Origin: Massilia phyllostachyos | Lineage (GTDB): Bacteria > Pseudomonadota > Gammaproteobacteria > Burkholderiales > Burkholderiaceae_D | Length of the DNA stretch: 64,000 nucleotides | Reading direction: 5' to 3' | Assembly (NCBI RefSeq): GCF_021044825.1 | Contig: NZ_JAJNOC010000001.1 | Coordinates: forward strand, 1,364,001 to 1,428,000 | Shown: positions 8,539 to 18,404 of the stretch, in pieces | Layout: every line of letters starts with the position of its first letter | Numbering within the stretch: the first letter of the stretch is position 1 | Notes under the pieces: generated by a model | Seen by the model: the letters and a program-made list of their open reading frames with translations, nothing else | The model's database searches: none | What the model was told of the DNA's origin: nothing | Position numbers and translations under genes: made by a program

Positions 8539-8632
8539 TTTCAATCAATTTCACAAAAGACGTTGATCTCGGTACACTGACGTCTATCAAATCGTTGTTC
8601 ACATTATTTACTACCCGAAAACAGGAGAACAC

Positions 8633-9196
8633 ATGTCCCTCATCAATACTCAGATCAAGCCGTTCAAAGCAACCGCCTACGCCGACGGCAAGTTCATCGA
8701 TCTGACGGAAGAGAACTTCAAGGGCACCTGGTCGGTGCTGATGTTCTACCCGGCCGACTTCACCTTCGTCTGCCCGACCGAACTGGAAGACCTGGCTGCA
8801 TTCCAGCCGCAATTCAAGGAAATGGGCGTGAACGTGTACGGCGTGTCGACCGACAGCCACTTCGCCCACAAGGCATGGCACGACACCTCGGACGCCATCA
8901 AGAAGGTGAACTACCCGCTGATCGGCGACCCGACCGGCACCCTGTCGCGTAACTTCGAAGTCATGATCGAAGAAGAAGGCATGGCGCTGCGCGGCACCTT
9001 CGTGATCAATCCGGAAGGCCAGATCAAGCTGATGGAAGTGCACGACAACGGCATCGGCCGCGACGCATCGGAACTGATGCGCAAGGTCAAGGCTGCCCAG
9101 TACGTCGCATCGCACCCGGGCGAAGTGTGCCCGGCCAAGTGGACCGAAGGCGCTGAAACCCTGACCCCGTCGCTGGACCTGGTCGGCAAGATCTAA
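8633..9196 (+). CDS. ahpC: alkyl hydroperoxide reductase subunit C (2-Cys peroxiredoxin)
   Basis: 187-aa typical 2-Cys peroxiredoxin that reduces H2O2 and organic peroxides, recycled by AhpF. Peroxidatic Cys47 lies in FTFVCPTE and resolving Cys166 in GEVCPAKW; length is as usual for enterobacterial-type AhpC. Start ATG 8633 follows a strong AGGAG ribosome binding site (about 8622). ahpF follows after 121 bp with a hairpin in between, so ahpC is probably made in excess of AhpF. An upstream dyad (8511-8538) may be the oxidative-stress operator. Confidence 0.97.
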   Translation: MSLINTQIKPFKATAYADGKFIDLTEENFKGTWSVLMFYPADFTFVCPTELEDLAAFQPQFKEMGVNVYGVSTDSHFAHKAWHDTSDAIKKVNYPLIGDPTGTLSRNFEVMIEEEGMALRGTFVINPEGQIKLMEVHDNGIGRDASELMRKVKAAQYVASHPGEVCPAKWTEGAETLTPSLDLVGKI

Positions 9197-9220
9197 ATAG
9201 CAGCTCAGTAGTACCTGTCC

Positions 9221-9248
9221 CGGGCCGCCGTGGCGGCCCGGTGCATTT
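9221..9248 (+). terminator. hairpin between ahpC and ahpF
   Basis: CGGGCCGCC-GT-GGCGGCCCG, a perfect 9-bp stem (9221-9240) followed by a short T run at 9245-9248. Probably a partial terminator that lowers ahpF relative to ahpC. Confidence 0.65.
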
Positions 9249-9317
9249 TGGGGACCAGTTATTGGTTCCAGGTACTGTCATACCCCTAAGAACAACATCA
9301 TCGTCAAGGAAAACATC

Positions 9318-10901
9318 ATGCTGGACGCAACTCTCAAAAAGCAATTGCAAGCCTATCTGGAAAAAGTGGTGCAGCCGATTGAGCTCGTTGCATCGCTGGA
9401 TGATTCGCCGAAAGCGCGCGAAATGGATGAACTGCTCCGCGAAATCGCCGCGTTGAGCGACAAGATCACCGTGCGCAACGACGGCAACAATGCCCGCAAG
9501 CCCTCGTTCGCGATCAATCGCGTGGGCACCGATGTGGGCGTGGATTTCGCCGGCATCCCGCTGGGCCACGAGTTCAGCTCGCTGGTGCTGGCCCTGCTGC
9601 AGGTGGGCGGCCACCCGATCAAGCTCGACGCCGCTGTGATCGAGCAGATCAAGAACCTGGAAGGCGACTTCGTCTTCGAGACCTTCATCTCGCTGTCCTG
9701 CCATAACTGCCCGGAAGTGGTGCAGGCGCTGAACGCGATGTCGGTCATCAACCCGCGCATCAAGGTCGTCGCCATCGACGGCGGCGTGTTCAAGAGCGAA
9801 GTCGAAGCGCGCCAGATCATGGCGGTACCGATGATGTTCCTGAACGGCCAGCACTTCGGCCAGGGCCGCACCAGCGTGGAAGAGATCCTGTCGAAGATCG
9901 ACACCGGCGCCGGCGAGCGCAAGGCCAAGGAACTGAACAAGAAAGACCCGTTCGACGTGCTGATCGTCGGCGGCGGCCCTGCCGGCGCGGCCGCGGCGAT
10001 CTACGCCGCCCGCAAGGGCATCCGTACCGGCGTGCTGTCCGACCGCTTCGGCGGCCAGGTGCTGGACACGCTCGCCATCGAGAACTTCGTCTCGATGAAG
10101 GAAACCGACGGCCCGAAATTCGCCGTCGCCCTGGAAGAGCACGTCAAGCACTACGACGTCGACATCATGAACACCCAGCGCGCAGCCAAGCTGGTCGAGG
10201 GCAAGCTGATCGAGGTGCATACCGAGAGCGGCGGCGTGTTGAAATCGAAGTCGGTGATCATCGCCACCGGCGCCCGCTGGCGCGAGATCAACGCGCCGGG
10301 CGAGCGCGAGTACCGCAACCACGGCGTTGCCTACTGCCCGCACTGCGACGGCCCGCTGTTCAAGGGCAAGCGCGTGGCCGTGATCGGCGGCGGCAACTCG
10401 GGCGTCGAAGCGGCGATCGACCTGGCGGGCATCGTCAAGGAAGTGACCCTGATCGAGTTCGGCGCGGAACTGCGTGCGGATGCGGTCCTGCAGCGCAAGC
10501 TTTATTCGCTGAAGAACGTTACCGTGATCAAGTCGGCGCAGACGACCGAGATCCATGGCGACGGCAAGATCGTCAATGGGCTGTCGTACAAGGACCGCTC
10601 CAGCGGTGACGTCAAGCGCATCGACCTGGAAGGCGTGTTCGTGCAAATCGGCCTGGTGCCGAATGCGGAATGGCTGAAGGGCACGGTGGACCTCACTGCC
10701 CACGGCGAGATCGAAGTCGACGTCAAGGGCATGACCTCGGTGCCGGGCGTGTTCGCGGCCGGTGACGTGACCACGGTGCCGTTCAAGCAGATCGTGATCG
10801 CCGTGGGCGAGGGCGCGAAGGCATCGCTGGCGGCGTTTGATTATCTGATGCGGCAGCCGGTGGAAGAGGAAGCGTTGACGGAAGAGGCCAAGGCGGCTTG
10901 A
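9318..10901 (+). CDS. ahpF: alkyl hydroperoxide reductase subunit F
   Basis: 527-aa NADH-dependent flavoprotein disulfide reductase that regenerates AhpC. N-terminal double-thioredoxin domain with redox pair C128-H-N-C131, then a thioredoxin-reductase-like part: FAD site [10 protein letters not shown], catalytic pair C340-P-H-C343 (CPHCDGP), NAD site [10 protein letters not shown] and the FAD-binding C-terminal GVFAAGD motif. ATG 9318; another in-frame start upstream is not supported. Followed directly by a strong terminator, so the ahpC-ahpF unit ends here. Confidence 0.97.
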   Translation: MLDATLKKQLQAYLEKVVQPIELVASLDDSPKAREMDELLREIAALSDKITVRNDGNNARKPSFAINRVGTDVGVDFAGIPLGHEFSSLVLALLQVGGHPIKLDAAVIEQIKNLEGDFVFETFISLSCHNCPEVVQALNAMSVINPRIKVVAIDGGVFKSEVEARQIMAVPMMFLNGQHFGQGRTSVEEILSKIDTGAGERKAKELNKKDPFDVLIVGGGPAGAAAAIYAARKGIRTGVLSDRFGGQVLDTLAIENFVSMKETDGPKFAVALEEHVKHYDVDIMNTQRAAKLVEGKLIEVHTESGGVLKSKSVIIATGARWREINAPGEREYRNHGVAYCPHCDGPLFKGKRVAVIGGGNSGVEAAIDLAGIVKEVTLIEFGAELRADAVLQRKLYSLKNVTVIKSAQTTEIHGDGKIVNGLSYKDRSSGDVKRIDLEGVFVQIGLVPNAEWLKGTVDLTAHGEIEVDVKGMTSVPGVFAAGDVTTVPFKQIVIAVGEGAKASLAAFDYLMRQPVEEEALTEEAKAA

Positions 10902-10937
10902 TGAAGTGTGGGTCCCTGGAGGGCCTGTTGAATGAGA

Positions 10938-10973
10938 AACGCCACTAATCCTGCGGGGTAGTGGCGTTTTTGT
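10938..10973 (+). terminator. rho-independent terminator after ahpF
   Basis: AAACGCCACTA (10938-10948) pairs with TAGTGGCGTTT (10959-10969), followed by T residues: a clean intrinsic terminator. Confidence 0.85.
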
Positions 10974-11011
10974 TTGGTGGTGCGGGGATGCGGTAGCGGT
11001 GTGCGACGAAA

Positions 11012-11137
11012 TTGGGTTCCGGCCTTCGCCGGAACGACGGTTTTTCGGCTAACTGTTAACTGAACCGTAGTCGGCTACTGATGCACGTCATACGCGCCAC
11101 TGGCGCCTATGACTCCCGGCGCAGGCCGGGATCCAAT
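11012..11137. repeat. REP-like inverted pair (GTTCCGGCCTTCGCCGGAA family)
   Basis: TTCCGGCCTTCGCCGGAACG (from about 11017) and, inverted, a CCCGGCGCAGGCCGGGATCC unit (from about 11115), each a small hairpin, about 70 bp apart. This is the common proteobacterial REP/REPIN arrangement. A related pair is at 46762-46841. Confidence 0.7.
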
Positions 11138-11189
11138 TTTGCACGCTCAGACCAACCGTGCGCATATACCCCGATCAGATGCATTATGA

Positions 11190-11309
11190 TCAATGAAACG
11201 CCACCAGCAAGGCCCCGGTGAGCGCCTCGGTCTCCAGCAGCAGCCATGTCGCCACGCTGGCCAGGGCCAGGTGGACTGCGGTCCAGGTCATTGGATGGTG
11301 GCGTGCCAT
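11190..11309 (-). CDS. 39-residue single-helix membrane peptide, unknown
   Basis: Not recognised. Translation begins MARHHPMTWTAVHLALASVA and ends LTGALLVAFH; residues about 10-37 form one hydrophobic helix with a single Glu pair. Support for being real: ATG at 11307-11309 is preceded on the minus strand by AAGGAG with 7 bases spacing, and a 15-bp palindrome (11418-11432) lies about 109 bp upstream. Too short for motif-based assignment. It is divergent from the RecQ operon and may share control with it. Confidence 0.55.
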   Translation of the reverse strand: MARHHPMTWTAVHLALASVATWLLLETEALTGALLVAFH

Positions 11310-11417
11310 GATGGAGCTCCTTGATCGATCGATTCGTAGTGGTGATGGTGCCATCTTAGGCCTTGGGCCTCGCCGTAACCATCGGCAAAACCTCCGCAGG
11401 TTTGTAGGAATAAACCT

Positions 11418-11432
11418 TGTGACAATGTCACA
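11418..11432. promoter_or_regulatory. perfect palindrome TGTGACAATGTCACA
   Basis: Seven-base arms around a central A, in the divergent region between the small membrane peptide (minus) and the RecQ gene (plus, 97 bp away). Resembles a CRP-type TGTGA/TCACA site but with five, not six, bases between the pentamers. Confidence 0.5.
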
Positions 11433-11528
11433 TCGACCAGGGGTCAAGTGTAAAGTTGAGTTCCTACGGGTCAGGTAGGTTCCGTCCTATAGTGCGTGCC
11501 GCGCGCCGGGCCTAGAGTAGCGTCCATC

Positions 11529-13235
11529 ATGACCCGACACGAACCCACCCTCCTGCACCGCGGCCTGCTCGCCGTGCGCCGCAATACCATCCGTCGCCTG
11601 CTGCGTTCCGTCTTCGGGATCGAACAGCTGCGCGAAGGCCAGCAAAAAGTGATCGACAGCGTCCTGGACGGCAAGGACACGCTGGCCATCATGCCCACCG
11701 GCGGCGGCAAATCGCTGTGCTACCAGATTCCCGCCAAGATGCTGGAAGGGATCACGATCGTCGTCTCTCCCCTGATTTCGCTGATGAAGGACCAGCTCGA
11801 AAAGCTGGAACAGCTCGGCATCCGCTCGGTCCAGGTCAACAGCAGCCTGAACGCGGAGGAAGAGGCGAACGCCATCGAGGCGATCGCGAATGAAGCCTGC
11901 GAGATCGTGTTCTGCACGCCGGAGCGCCTGGTCTCGCCCGAATTCATCGCGGTGCTCAAGCAGGTCACGCTCGACATCGTGGTCATCGACGAGGCCCACT
12001 GCATCTCGCAATGGGGTCACGATTTCCGCCCGGCCTACATCGGCCTGTCCGCCGCCATCGACGCCCTCGGCAAGCCGCCGGTGCTGGCGCTGACGGCGAC
12101 CGCCACCGAGGACGTGGTGGCCGACATCTCGAAGCAGTTGGGCCGCAAGCTGAACGTGGTCAACACCGGCATCTACCGGCCCAACCTGCACTACGGCGTG
12201 GTGCAGGTCACCAGCCAGCAGGAAAAGCTGGGGCGGGCACTGGCGCTGGTGCAGCAGAGCGAGGGCGTCGGCATCGTCTATGCCGCCACCGTCAAGGTGG
12301 CCGAGGAAATGCTGGCGGTGCTGGAAGAGGCGGGCGAATCGGTCACGATCTACCACGGCAAATTGTCGGCCGCCGAGCGCAAGCTGAACCAGGACATGTT
12401 CATGAACGGCGAGCGGCGCGTGATGGTCGCGACCAACGCCTTCGGCATGGGCATCGACAAGAGCGACACCCGCTTCGTCGTGCACCTGCAGATTCCGGCC
12501 AACCTCGAATCCTATTACCAGGAATCGGGCCGCGCTGGTCGCGATGGCCTGGACGCCCAGTGCACCTTGCTGTTCCTGCAGGATGACAAGCGCATCCAGC
12601 AATTCTTCCTGGTCAAGCACTACCCGGCCGCGGCCGAGCTGCAGACGGTCCACACGGTGGTGCGCGAGCTGGCCGAGGATGGCCCGGTGACCATGGCGCG
12701 CCTGGAAGAGGAATTGGCGGAGGCGGGCGAAGCCAAGCTCAAGGTCTGCCTGAAGCTGCTCAAGGACGGCAAGCTGCTGCGCCAGAACCGCAAGCTCGAA
12801 TACGTGCCGACCAACAAGGTCGCTGACCCGGATCTGTTCGGGGAATTGGCCGAGGTCTATGTCCAGAAGGCGGAACGGGACCGTGTGGCCCTGGACCAGA
12901 TGGTAGGCTATGCCGTCAGCGGTTTCTGCCGCTGGAAGCTGCTGCTCGACTATTTCGGCGACGAGGTCGAGGGCTTCGAGAGGTGCTGCAAGTGCGACAA
13001 CTGCCGCAATCCGCCGGCCGCGCTGCTCGAGGACATCGAAATCCGCGACGATGAGTTCGATCGCGAACCGACGCCGGAGCCCGCCGGGCCGCATTATGAA
13101 GTCGGCGCCAGGGCCAGGTCGTCGAAATACGGCGAGGGCGTGATCGTCGCCGTCGCCGGTGACCAGATCACACTGGCATTCCCGGACCAGGACGAACCCC
13201 GCACCTTCCTGGCCGACTACTTGGAACCGGCTTAA
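11529..13235 (+). CDS. RecQ-family ATP-dependent DNA helicase without HRDC domain
   Basis: 568-aa 3'-5' DNA helicase from ATG 11529 (an 11-codon longer GTG start is open but lacks support). Seen: Walker A Lys61 in MPTGGGKSLCYQ, DEAH box 154-157 in VIDEAHCISQWGHDFRP, motif VI QESGRAGRDG, and the RecQ zinc-binding region with CRWK ... CCKCDNC. After this, instead of HRDC, comes a short C-terminal module YEVGARARSSKYGEGVI... reminiscent of the Tudor-like tail of UvrD/PcrA (DUF3553-like; by eye). Eighteen bases separate it from the exonuclease gene, so it heads the ligase-associated repair operon. Not clearly the housekeeping RecQ, which usually has HRDC. Confidence 0.9.
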   Translation: MTRHEPTLLHRGLLAVRRNTIRRLLRSVFGIEQLREGQQKVIDSVLDGKDTLAIMPTGGGKSLCYQIPAKMLEGITIVVSPLISLMKDQLEKLEQLGIRSVQVNSSLNAEEEANAIEAIANEACEIVFCTPERLVSPEFIAVLKQVTLDIVVIDEAHCISQWGHDFRPAYIGLSAAIDALGKPPVLALTATATEDVVADISKQLGRKLNVVNTGIYRPNLHYGVVQVTSQQEKLGRALALVQQSEGVGIVYAATVKVAEEMLAVLEEAGESVTIYHGKLSAAERKLNQDMFMNGERRVMVATNAFGMGIDKSDTRFVVHLQIPANLESYYQESGRAGRDGLDAQCTLLFLQDDKRIQQFFLVKHYPAAAELQTVHTVVRELAEDGPVTMARLEEELAEAGEAKLKVCLKLLKDGKLLRQNRKLEYVPTNKVADPDLFGELAEVYVQKAERDRVALDQMVGYAVSGFCRWKLLLDYFGDEVEGFERCCKCDNCRNPPAALLEDIEIRDDEFDREPTPEPAGPHYEVGARARSSKYGEGVIVAVAGDQITLAFPDQDEPRTFLADYLEPA

Positions 13236-13253
13236 GGCCCGAGAAAGGACCGC

Positions 13254-14321
13254 ATGGGGGACATGGTCGTCGTCAGGAAGGAAGGCTTGTATTGTGTTCC
13301 CGGCGGGTTCTACATCGACCCGTGGAAGCCGGTCGACCGCGCCGTGATCACCCATGCCCACGGCGACCATGCGCGCTATGGGCACGGCCACTACCTGTCG
13401 GCCGAATCGAGCGTCAACGTGCTGAAAGCGCGCCTCGGCAGCGACATCCACATCGACGGCCTCGCCTACGGCGAGACGGTCACGCACAACGGCGTCGCCA
13501 TCTCGCTGCATCCGGCCGGCCACGTACTCGGTTCCGCCCAAATCCGCATGGAGTGCGGCGGCGAGGTGTGGGTGGCATCTGGCGACTACAAGGTCGAGCC
13601 GGACAAAACCTGCGCGCCCTTCGAGCCGGTGCGCTGCGACACCTTCATCACCGAATCGACCTTCGGCCTGCCGATCTACCGCTGGGAACCCGAGGAACAA
13701 GTCATCGACGAGATGAACGCCTGGTGGCGCCGCAATGCGGATGAGGGCCGTTGCAGCGTGGTGTTTGCCTACTCCTTCGGCAAGGCGCAACGCATCCTCT
13801 CTCGCCTGGATCCGTCGATCGGGCCGATCGTCTGCCACGGCGCGGTCGAGCCCTTGAACCGCGTCTACCGTGCCGAAGGCGTGGCGCTGCCGGAAACCGT
13901 GATGGTCAGCGAGATCGAGAAGGCGGCCCTGCGGCGCGCCATCGTGATCGCGCCACCGTCGGCAAGCGGCTCGCCCTGGATGAAGCGCTTCGGCGACTAC
14001 AGCGATTCCTTCGCCAGCGGCTGGATGCTGCTGCGCGGCGCGCGCCGGCGCCGTGGCGTCGACCGCGGCTTCGTGCTGTCCGACCACGCCGACTGGCCCG
14101 GCCTGATGAGCGCCATCAAGGCCACCGAGGCCGAGCAGATCATCGTCACCCACGGCTCGATTCCGACCATGGTGCGCTGGCTGTGCCAGAACGGGCTCGA
14201 TGCGAAAGGTTTCGATACCGAATACGGCGACGAGGAAGAGGACGAAGCCCTGCCGCCCGCGGGCGCGGCGGCGTCGAAGGAAGCCCACCAGGAGGCGGCT
14301 GCGGGAGAGCCCGATGCGTGA
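13254..14321 (+). CDS. ligase-associated DNA exonuclease (metallo-beta-lactamase fold)
   Basis: 355-aa MBL/beta-CASP-like protein of the kind that always accompanies bacterial ATP-dependent ligase and Lhr helicase. Metal-binding HAHGDHA at 34-40; later HPAGHVLGSAQ, TESTFGLP and DHADW give the remaining ligands. Start ATG 13254 follows AAAGGA. C-terminus is an acidic, Ala-rich tail. The last eight bases overlap the ligase start. Family role: end processing in a ligase-linked repair pathway; substrate here is inferred. Confidence 0.9.
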   Translation: MGDMVVVRKEGLYCVPGGFYIDPWKPVDRAVITHAHGDHARYGHGHYLSAESSVNVLKARLGSDIHIDGLAYGETVTHNGVAISLHPAGHVLGSAQIRMECGGEVWVASGDYKVEPDKTCAPFEPVRCDTFITESTFGLPIYRWEPEEQVIDEMNAWWRRNADEGRCSVVFAYSFGKAQRILSRLDPSIGPIVCHGAVEPLNRVYRAEGVALPETVMVSEIEKAALRRAIVIAPPSASGSPWMKRFGDYSDSFASGWMLLRGARRRRGVDRGFVLSDHADWPGLMSAIKATEAEQIIVTHGSIPTMVRWLCQNGLDAKGFDTEYGDEEEDEALPPAGAAASKEAHQEAAAGEPDA

Positions 14322-15948
14322 ATTCGCCCGCCTGTACGCGGAGCTCGACGAGACCACTTCCACCACCCGCAAGCTCGACGCCCTGCAAACGTATTTTTCG
14401 AAGGCCGCGCCCGAGAACGCCGCCTGGGCCGTCTACTTCCTGGCCGGCGGCAAGCCGCGCCAGGCGGTGCCGACCAAGCTGCTGCGCCAGTACGCGATCG
14501 AGTATGCGGGCCTGGACGAATGGCTGTTCGACGAGTCCTACCACGCGGTGGGCGACATGGCCGAGACCATCGCCCACATCCTGCCGCCGCCCTCGAGCCG
14601 CAGCGACGTCGGCCTGGCGCAATGGATGGAAGGGCGGATCGGCCCCCTGCGCGGCGCGGACCCGGGCACCATCCGCGAGGCCCTATATGCGGCCTGGGAT
14701 GAACTCGACTGGCGCGAGCGCTTCCTGTTCGTGAAACTCATCGGCGGGGGCTTCCGCGTCGGCGTCTCGCGCCTGCTCGTCACGCGCGCGCTGGCGGCGA
14801 TCGCCGCCGTGGACAGCAAGTTGATCGCCCAGCGCCTGATGGGCTGGACCGACAATTCCGTGCGGCCGACCGCCGCCAGCTTTCTGCAGCTGATCGCCGA
14901 GCAGTCGGATGAGGAGCACAAGCTGCGCGGCGGCCAGCCCTATCCCTTCTTCCTGGCGCACCAGCTGCAGGGCGATCCGGCAGCGCTGGGTGAAGTCGAC
15001 GACTGGCAGGTGGAATGGAAGTACGACGGCATCCGCGCCCAGCTGGTGCGGCGCGGCGGCCAGAATTATCTATGGTCGCGCGGCGAGGACCTGATCACCG
15101 AGCGCTTCCCGGAGCTGGCCAATCTGCGCATCCCGGAAGGGACGGTGCTCGACGGCGAGGTGCTGATCTGGCAGCCCGGCTGCGATGCACCCGCGCCCTT
15201 CGCCGACCTGCAGAAGCGCATCGGCCGCAAGACGCTTGGCCCGAAGATCCTGGGCGAGCTGCCGGCGGTGCTGTGCTGCTACGACCTGCTGGAGTTCGAC
15301 GGCGTCGACCTGCGCGCGCTGCCCCAGCACGAGCGGCGCGCGCTGATGGAGACGGAAGTTGCGGCCATCGATTCGCCGCAACTGAAGGTCTCGCCCGTGA
15401 TCAGGGCCGACAGCTGGGATGAGCTGGCCATCTTGCGTGAAGAGTCGCGCATGCGCGGCGTCGAGGGCATGATGCTGAAAGCGCGCAGCGCGCAATACGG
15501 CGTGGGACGCACCAAGGACGTCGGCACCTGGTGGAAATGGAAGATCGACCCGTATACGGTGGACGCGGTGCTGATCTACGCCCAGGCCGGCAGCGGGCGG
15601 CGCGCTTCGCTCTACACCGACTACACCTTCGCCGTGTGGGACGGCGAGGGAGAAGAGCGCAAGCTGGTGCCCTTCGCGAAAGCCTATTCGGGTCTCACCG
15701 ACGCCGAGATCGCCCAGGTCGACAATGCCGTGCGCAAGACCACGATCGAGAAGTTCGGGCCGGTGCGCTCGGTGAAGCCGACCATGGTGTTCGAGATCGG
15801 CTTCGAGGGCATCGCCCTGTCGACCCGCCATAAGGCCGGCATCGCGGTGCGCTTCCCGCGCATCCTGCGGCGCCGCTTCGACAAGCCGGTCGAGGAAGCC
15901 GATACGCTCGATACCCTGAAAGGCCTGCTGGCCGCCGCGAGCCCATGA
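14314..15948 (+). CDS. ATP-dependent DNA ligase (Lhr-cluster type)
   Basis: 544-aa ligase that joins DNA nicks using ATP. Start ATG 14314 lies inside the end of the exonuclease gene (8-base overlap). N-terminal alpha-helical DNA-binding domain about 1-205, adenylation domain with nucleotidyl Lys236 in [10 protein letters not shown], motif LDGEVLIW, motif EGMMLKA, then the OB-fold domain with WWKWKIDP. Stop overlaps the helicase start as ATGA. Bacterial chromosomal ATP ligases supplement NAD-dependent LigA and are often linked to stress or stationary-phase repair. Confidence 0.95.
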   Translation: MREFARLYAELDETTSTTRKLDALQTYFSKAAPENAAWAVYFLAGGKPRQAVPTKLLRQYAIEYAGLDEWLFDESYHAVGDMAETIAHILPPPSSRSDVGLAQWMEGRIGPLRGADPGTIREALYAAWDELDWRERFLFVKLIGGGFRVGVSRLLVTRALAAIAAVDSKLIAQRLMGWTDNSVRPTAASFLQLIAEQSDEEHKLRGGQPYPFFLAHQLQGDPAALGEVDDWQVEWKYDGIRAQLVRRGGQNYLWSRGEDLITERFPELANLRIPEGTVLDGEVLIWQPGCDAPAPFADLQKRIGRKTLGPKILGELPAVLCCYDLLEFDGVDLRALPQHERRALMETEVAAIDSPQLKVSPVIRADSWDELAILREESRMRGVEGMMLKARSAQYGVGRTKDVGTWWKWKIDPYTVDAVLIYAQAGSGRRASLYTDYTFAVWDGEGEERKLVPFAKAYSGLTDAEIAQVDNAVRKTTIEKFGPVRSVKPTMVFEIGFEGIALSTRHKAGIAVRFPRILRRRFDKPVEEADTLDTLKGLLAAASP

Positions 15949-18404
15949 GCAATCCGGTCACCGAACGCATCGACGCCTGGTTCGCGCAAAAAGGCTGGAA
16001 GGTCTTTCCCTTCCAGCGCAATGTGTGGAAGGCGGCCCTGAAGGGCGAGTCCGGCCTGCTGCACGCGAACACCGGCGCCGGCAAGACCTTCGCCGTCTGG
16101 TTCGCGGCCCTGCAGCGCACCGGCCTGAAGAAGGCGCGCCACACCGCCGGCCTGCGCGTGCTGTGGATCACGCCGATGCGCGCACTCGCGGCCGACACCA
16201 TGCGCGCGCTGGAGGCGACGGCCGCCGAGCTGATGCCCGAGTGGCAGGTCGGCGCCCGCACCGGCGACACCAGTTCGGCCGAGCGCGCGCGCCAGACCCG
16301 CAAGATGCCGTCCACCCTCGTCACCACGCCCGAGAGCCTGAGCCTGATGCTCAGCCATGCCGCGGGCGCCGAGCAGTTCAAGCATCTCGACATGATCGTC
16401 ATCGACGAGTGGCACGAGCTGATGGGCAGCAAGCGCGGCGTGCAGGTGCAGCTGGCGCTGGCGAGATTGCGCCACTGGCGTCCCGAGCTGCTGATCTGGG
16501 GCGTGTCGGCCACCATGGGCAACCTGGACCTGGCGCGCCAGGTGCTGCTGGGCGGCGACCATGGCGTGCTGGTCGAAGGCGACATGAAGAAGCAGATCCA
16601 GGTCGATTGCCTGATTCCGGAGAACGTCGCGCGCTTCCCCTGGGGCGGGCACATGGGCCTGCAGATGCTGGGGCCCGTGATCAAGGAGATCGAGCACTAC
16701 GACGCGACGCTGGTGTTCACCAACACGCGCGCGCAGTCCGAGATCTGGTACCAGAACATCCTCGATGAACGTCCCGACTGGGCCGGCGTGATCGCGCTGC
16801 ACCACGGCTCGCTCGACCGCGAGGTGCGCGAGTGGGTCGAGATGGGGCTGAAGAAGGGCGAGCTGAAGGCGGTGATCTGCACCGCGAGCCTCGACCTGGG
16901 CGTGGATTTTTTGCCGGTGGAGCGCGTGCTGCAGGTCGGCAGCGCCAAGGGCATCGCGCGCCTGCTGCAGCGGGCCGGGCGCAGCGGCCACGCGCCGGGG
17001 CGGGTCTCGCGCGTGACCCTGGTGCCGACCAACAGCCTGGAACTGCTGGAAGCGGCCGGCGCCAAGAAGGCGGTGGCGGCGCGCCGCATCGAGGGGCGCT
17101 ACGTGCCCAACAAACCCTTCGACGTGCTGGTGCAGCACTTGGTGACGGTGGCGCTGGGCGGCGGCTTCATTTCGAAGGAGCTATACGAGGAAGTGAAAAG
17201 CGCCTGGTCCTATCGCCACCTCGACGAGGAAGAATGGCAGTGGGCGATCGACTTCGTCGCGCGCGGCGGCCAGAGCCTGCTGGCCTATCCGGAATACCGG
17301 CGCGTGCTGCCGGACGAGGAGGGCGTCTACCGGGTGCCGGATGCGACGATCGGGCGCCGGCACCGCATGGGCATCGGCACCATCGTGTCCGATTCGACCA
17401 TCTCGGTGAAGTACATGAGTGGGGGACGCATCGGCAGCGTCGAGGAATCCTTCATCTCGCGCATGAAGCCGGGCGACCACTTCCTGTTCGGCGGGCGCAT
17501 CCTGGAATTCGTGCGCGTGCACGAGATGACCGCCTTTGTGAAGCGCGCGAACACGAACCGCGGCGCGATCGCGCGCTGGGGCGGGGCCAAGATGCCGATG
17601 TCCTCCGAACTGGCGCATGCGGCGCTGGAGGAGCTGCGGCTTGCCGCACAGGGCATCTACGACAGCCCGGAAATGCAGGCGATCCGGCCGCTGATCGAGA
17701 TCCAGTGCCGCTGGTCCGCGCTGCCGACCAGCGAGACCCTGGTCCTGGAAAGCATGAAGAGCCGCGAAGGCTGGCACCTGTTCGTGTTCGCCTTCGCGGG
17801 ACGCTCGGTGCACACCGGCCTGGCCTCGCTGTTCGCCTGGCGGATCGGGCGCATGCAGCCGTCGACCTTCTCGATCGCCGTCAACGACTACGGCTTCGAG
17901 CTGCTCACGCCCGAGCCGGTCGACTGGGCGCGGATGTTCGAAGGCGCGACCGGCGCGGACGTCGACCTGTTCAGCACCGACTGCCTGCTGGAAGACGTGC
18001 TGGGCAGCCTGAATGCGACCCAGCTGTCGCAGCAGCGCTTCCGCGAAGTGGCGCGCATCGCCGGGCTGGTGTTCCAGGGCTATCCGGGCCAGCCGAAGTC
18101 GAACCGCCAGCTGCAGGCCTCATCGAGCCTGTTCTTCGAAGTCTTCCGCAAGCACGACAGCGGCAACCTGCTGCTCACGCAGGCCCAGCGCGAGGTGCTG
18201 GAGCAGGAGCTGGAACTGACGCGCCTGCGCGAAACGCTGGACGAGCTGCATGGCCGGCGCATCGCCTTCCGCGAAGTCAAGCGCGCCACGCCCTTCGGCT
18301 TCGCGCTGATGGTCGAGCGCTTCCGCGAAAAGGTCAGCACCGAGAAGCTGTCGGACCGGGTGGCGCGCATGGTGCGGGAACTGGAAAAGGCGGCGGCTGC
18401 ATGA
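15945..18404 (+). CDS. ligase-associated DEXH helicase (Lhr-like)
   Basis: 819-aa superfamily 2 helicase related to the Lhr core. Walker A Lys47 in ANTGAGKT, Walker B/box [10 protein letters not shown] (DEWH), SAT-like WGVSATMG, motif [15 protein letters not shown], then winged-helix and Lhr-core C-terminal domains. Lhr-type enzymes translocate 3'-5' on ssDNA. Overlaps by four bases both with the ligase before and the PdeM gene after, so the proteins are probably made in balanced amounts. Confidence 0.94.
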   Translation: MSNPVTERIDAWFAQKGWKVFPFQRNVWKAALKGESGLLHANTGAGKTFAVWFAALQRTGLKKARHTAGLRVLWITPMRALAADTMRALEATAAELMPEWQVGARTGDTSSAERARQTRKMPSTLVTTPESLSLMLSHAAGAEQFKHLDMIVIDEWHELMGSKRGVQVQLALARLRHWRPELLIWGVSATMGNLDLARQVLLGGDHGVLVEGDMKKQIQVDCLIPENVARFPWGGHMGLQMLGPVIKEIEHYDATLVFTNTRAQSEIWYQNILDERPDWAGVIALHHGSLDREVREWVEMGLKKGELKAVICTASLDLGVDFLPVERVLQVGSAKGIARLLQRAGRSGHAPGRVSRVTLVPTNSLELLEAAGAKKAVAARRIEGRYVPNKPFDVLVQHLVTVALGGGFISKELYEEVKSAWSYRHLDEEEWQWAIDFVARGGQSLLAYPEYRRVLPDEEGVYRVPDATIGRRHRMGIGTIVSDSTISVKYMSGGRIGSVEESFISRMKPGDHFLFGGRILEFVRVHEMTAFVKRANTNRGAIARWGGAKMPMSSELAHAALEELRLAAQGIYDSPEMQAIRPLIEIQCRWSALPTSETLVLESMKSREGWHLFVFAFAGRSVHTGLASLFAWRIGRMQPSTFSIAVNDYGFELLTPEPVDWARMFEGATGADVDLFSTDCLLEDVLGSLNATQLSQQRFREVARIAGLVFQGYPGQPKSNRQLQASSSLFFEVFRKHDSGNLLLTQAQREVLEQELELTRLRETLDELHGRRIAFREVKRATPFGFALMVERFREKVSTEKLSDRVARMVRELEKAAAA

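Noticed and set aside
8356..8544. 62-aa minus-strand frame in the ahpC upstream region
   Set aside because: Starts with TTG without a ribosome binding site and runs across the AT-rich dyad; not distinguishable from chance, though the C-terminal part reads like protein.
11402..11413. 12-mer TTGTAGGAATAA, identical at 11402-11413 and 21473-21484, upstream of two minus-strand genes
   Set aside because: Identical 12-mers are expected by chance in 64 kb; the distances to the genes differ (about 93 and 208 bp).
13236..13253. Start of a second transcription unit between RecQ and the exonuclease gene
   Set aside because: Only 18 bp, fully used by a ribosome binding site; no room for a promoter apart from inside the RecQ gene.
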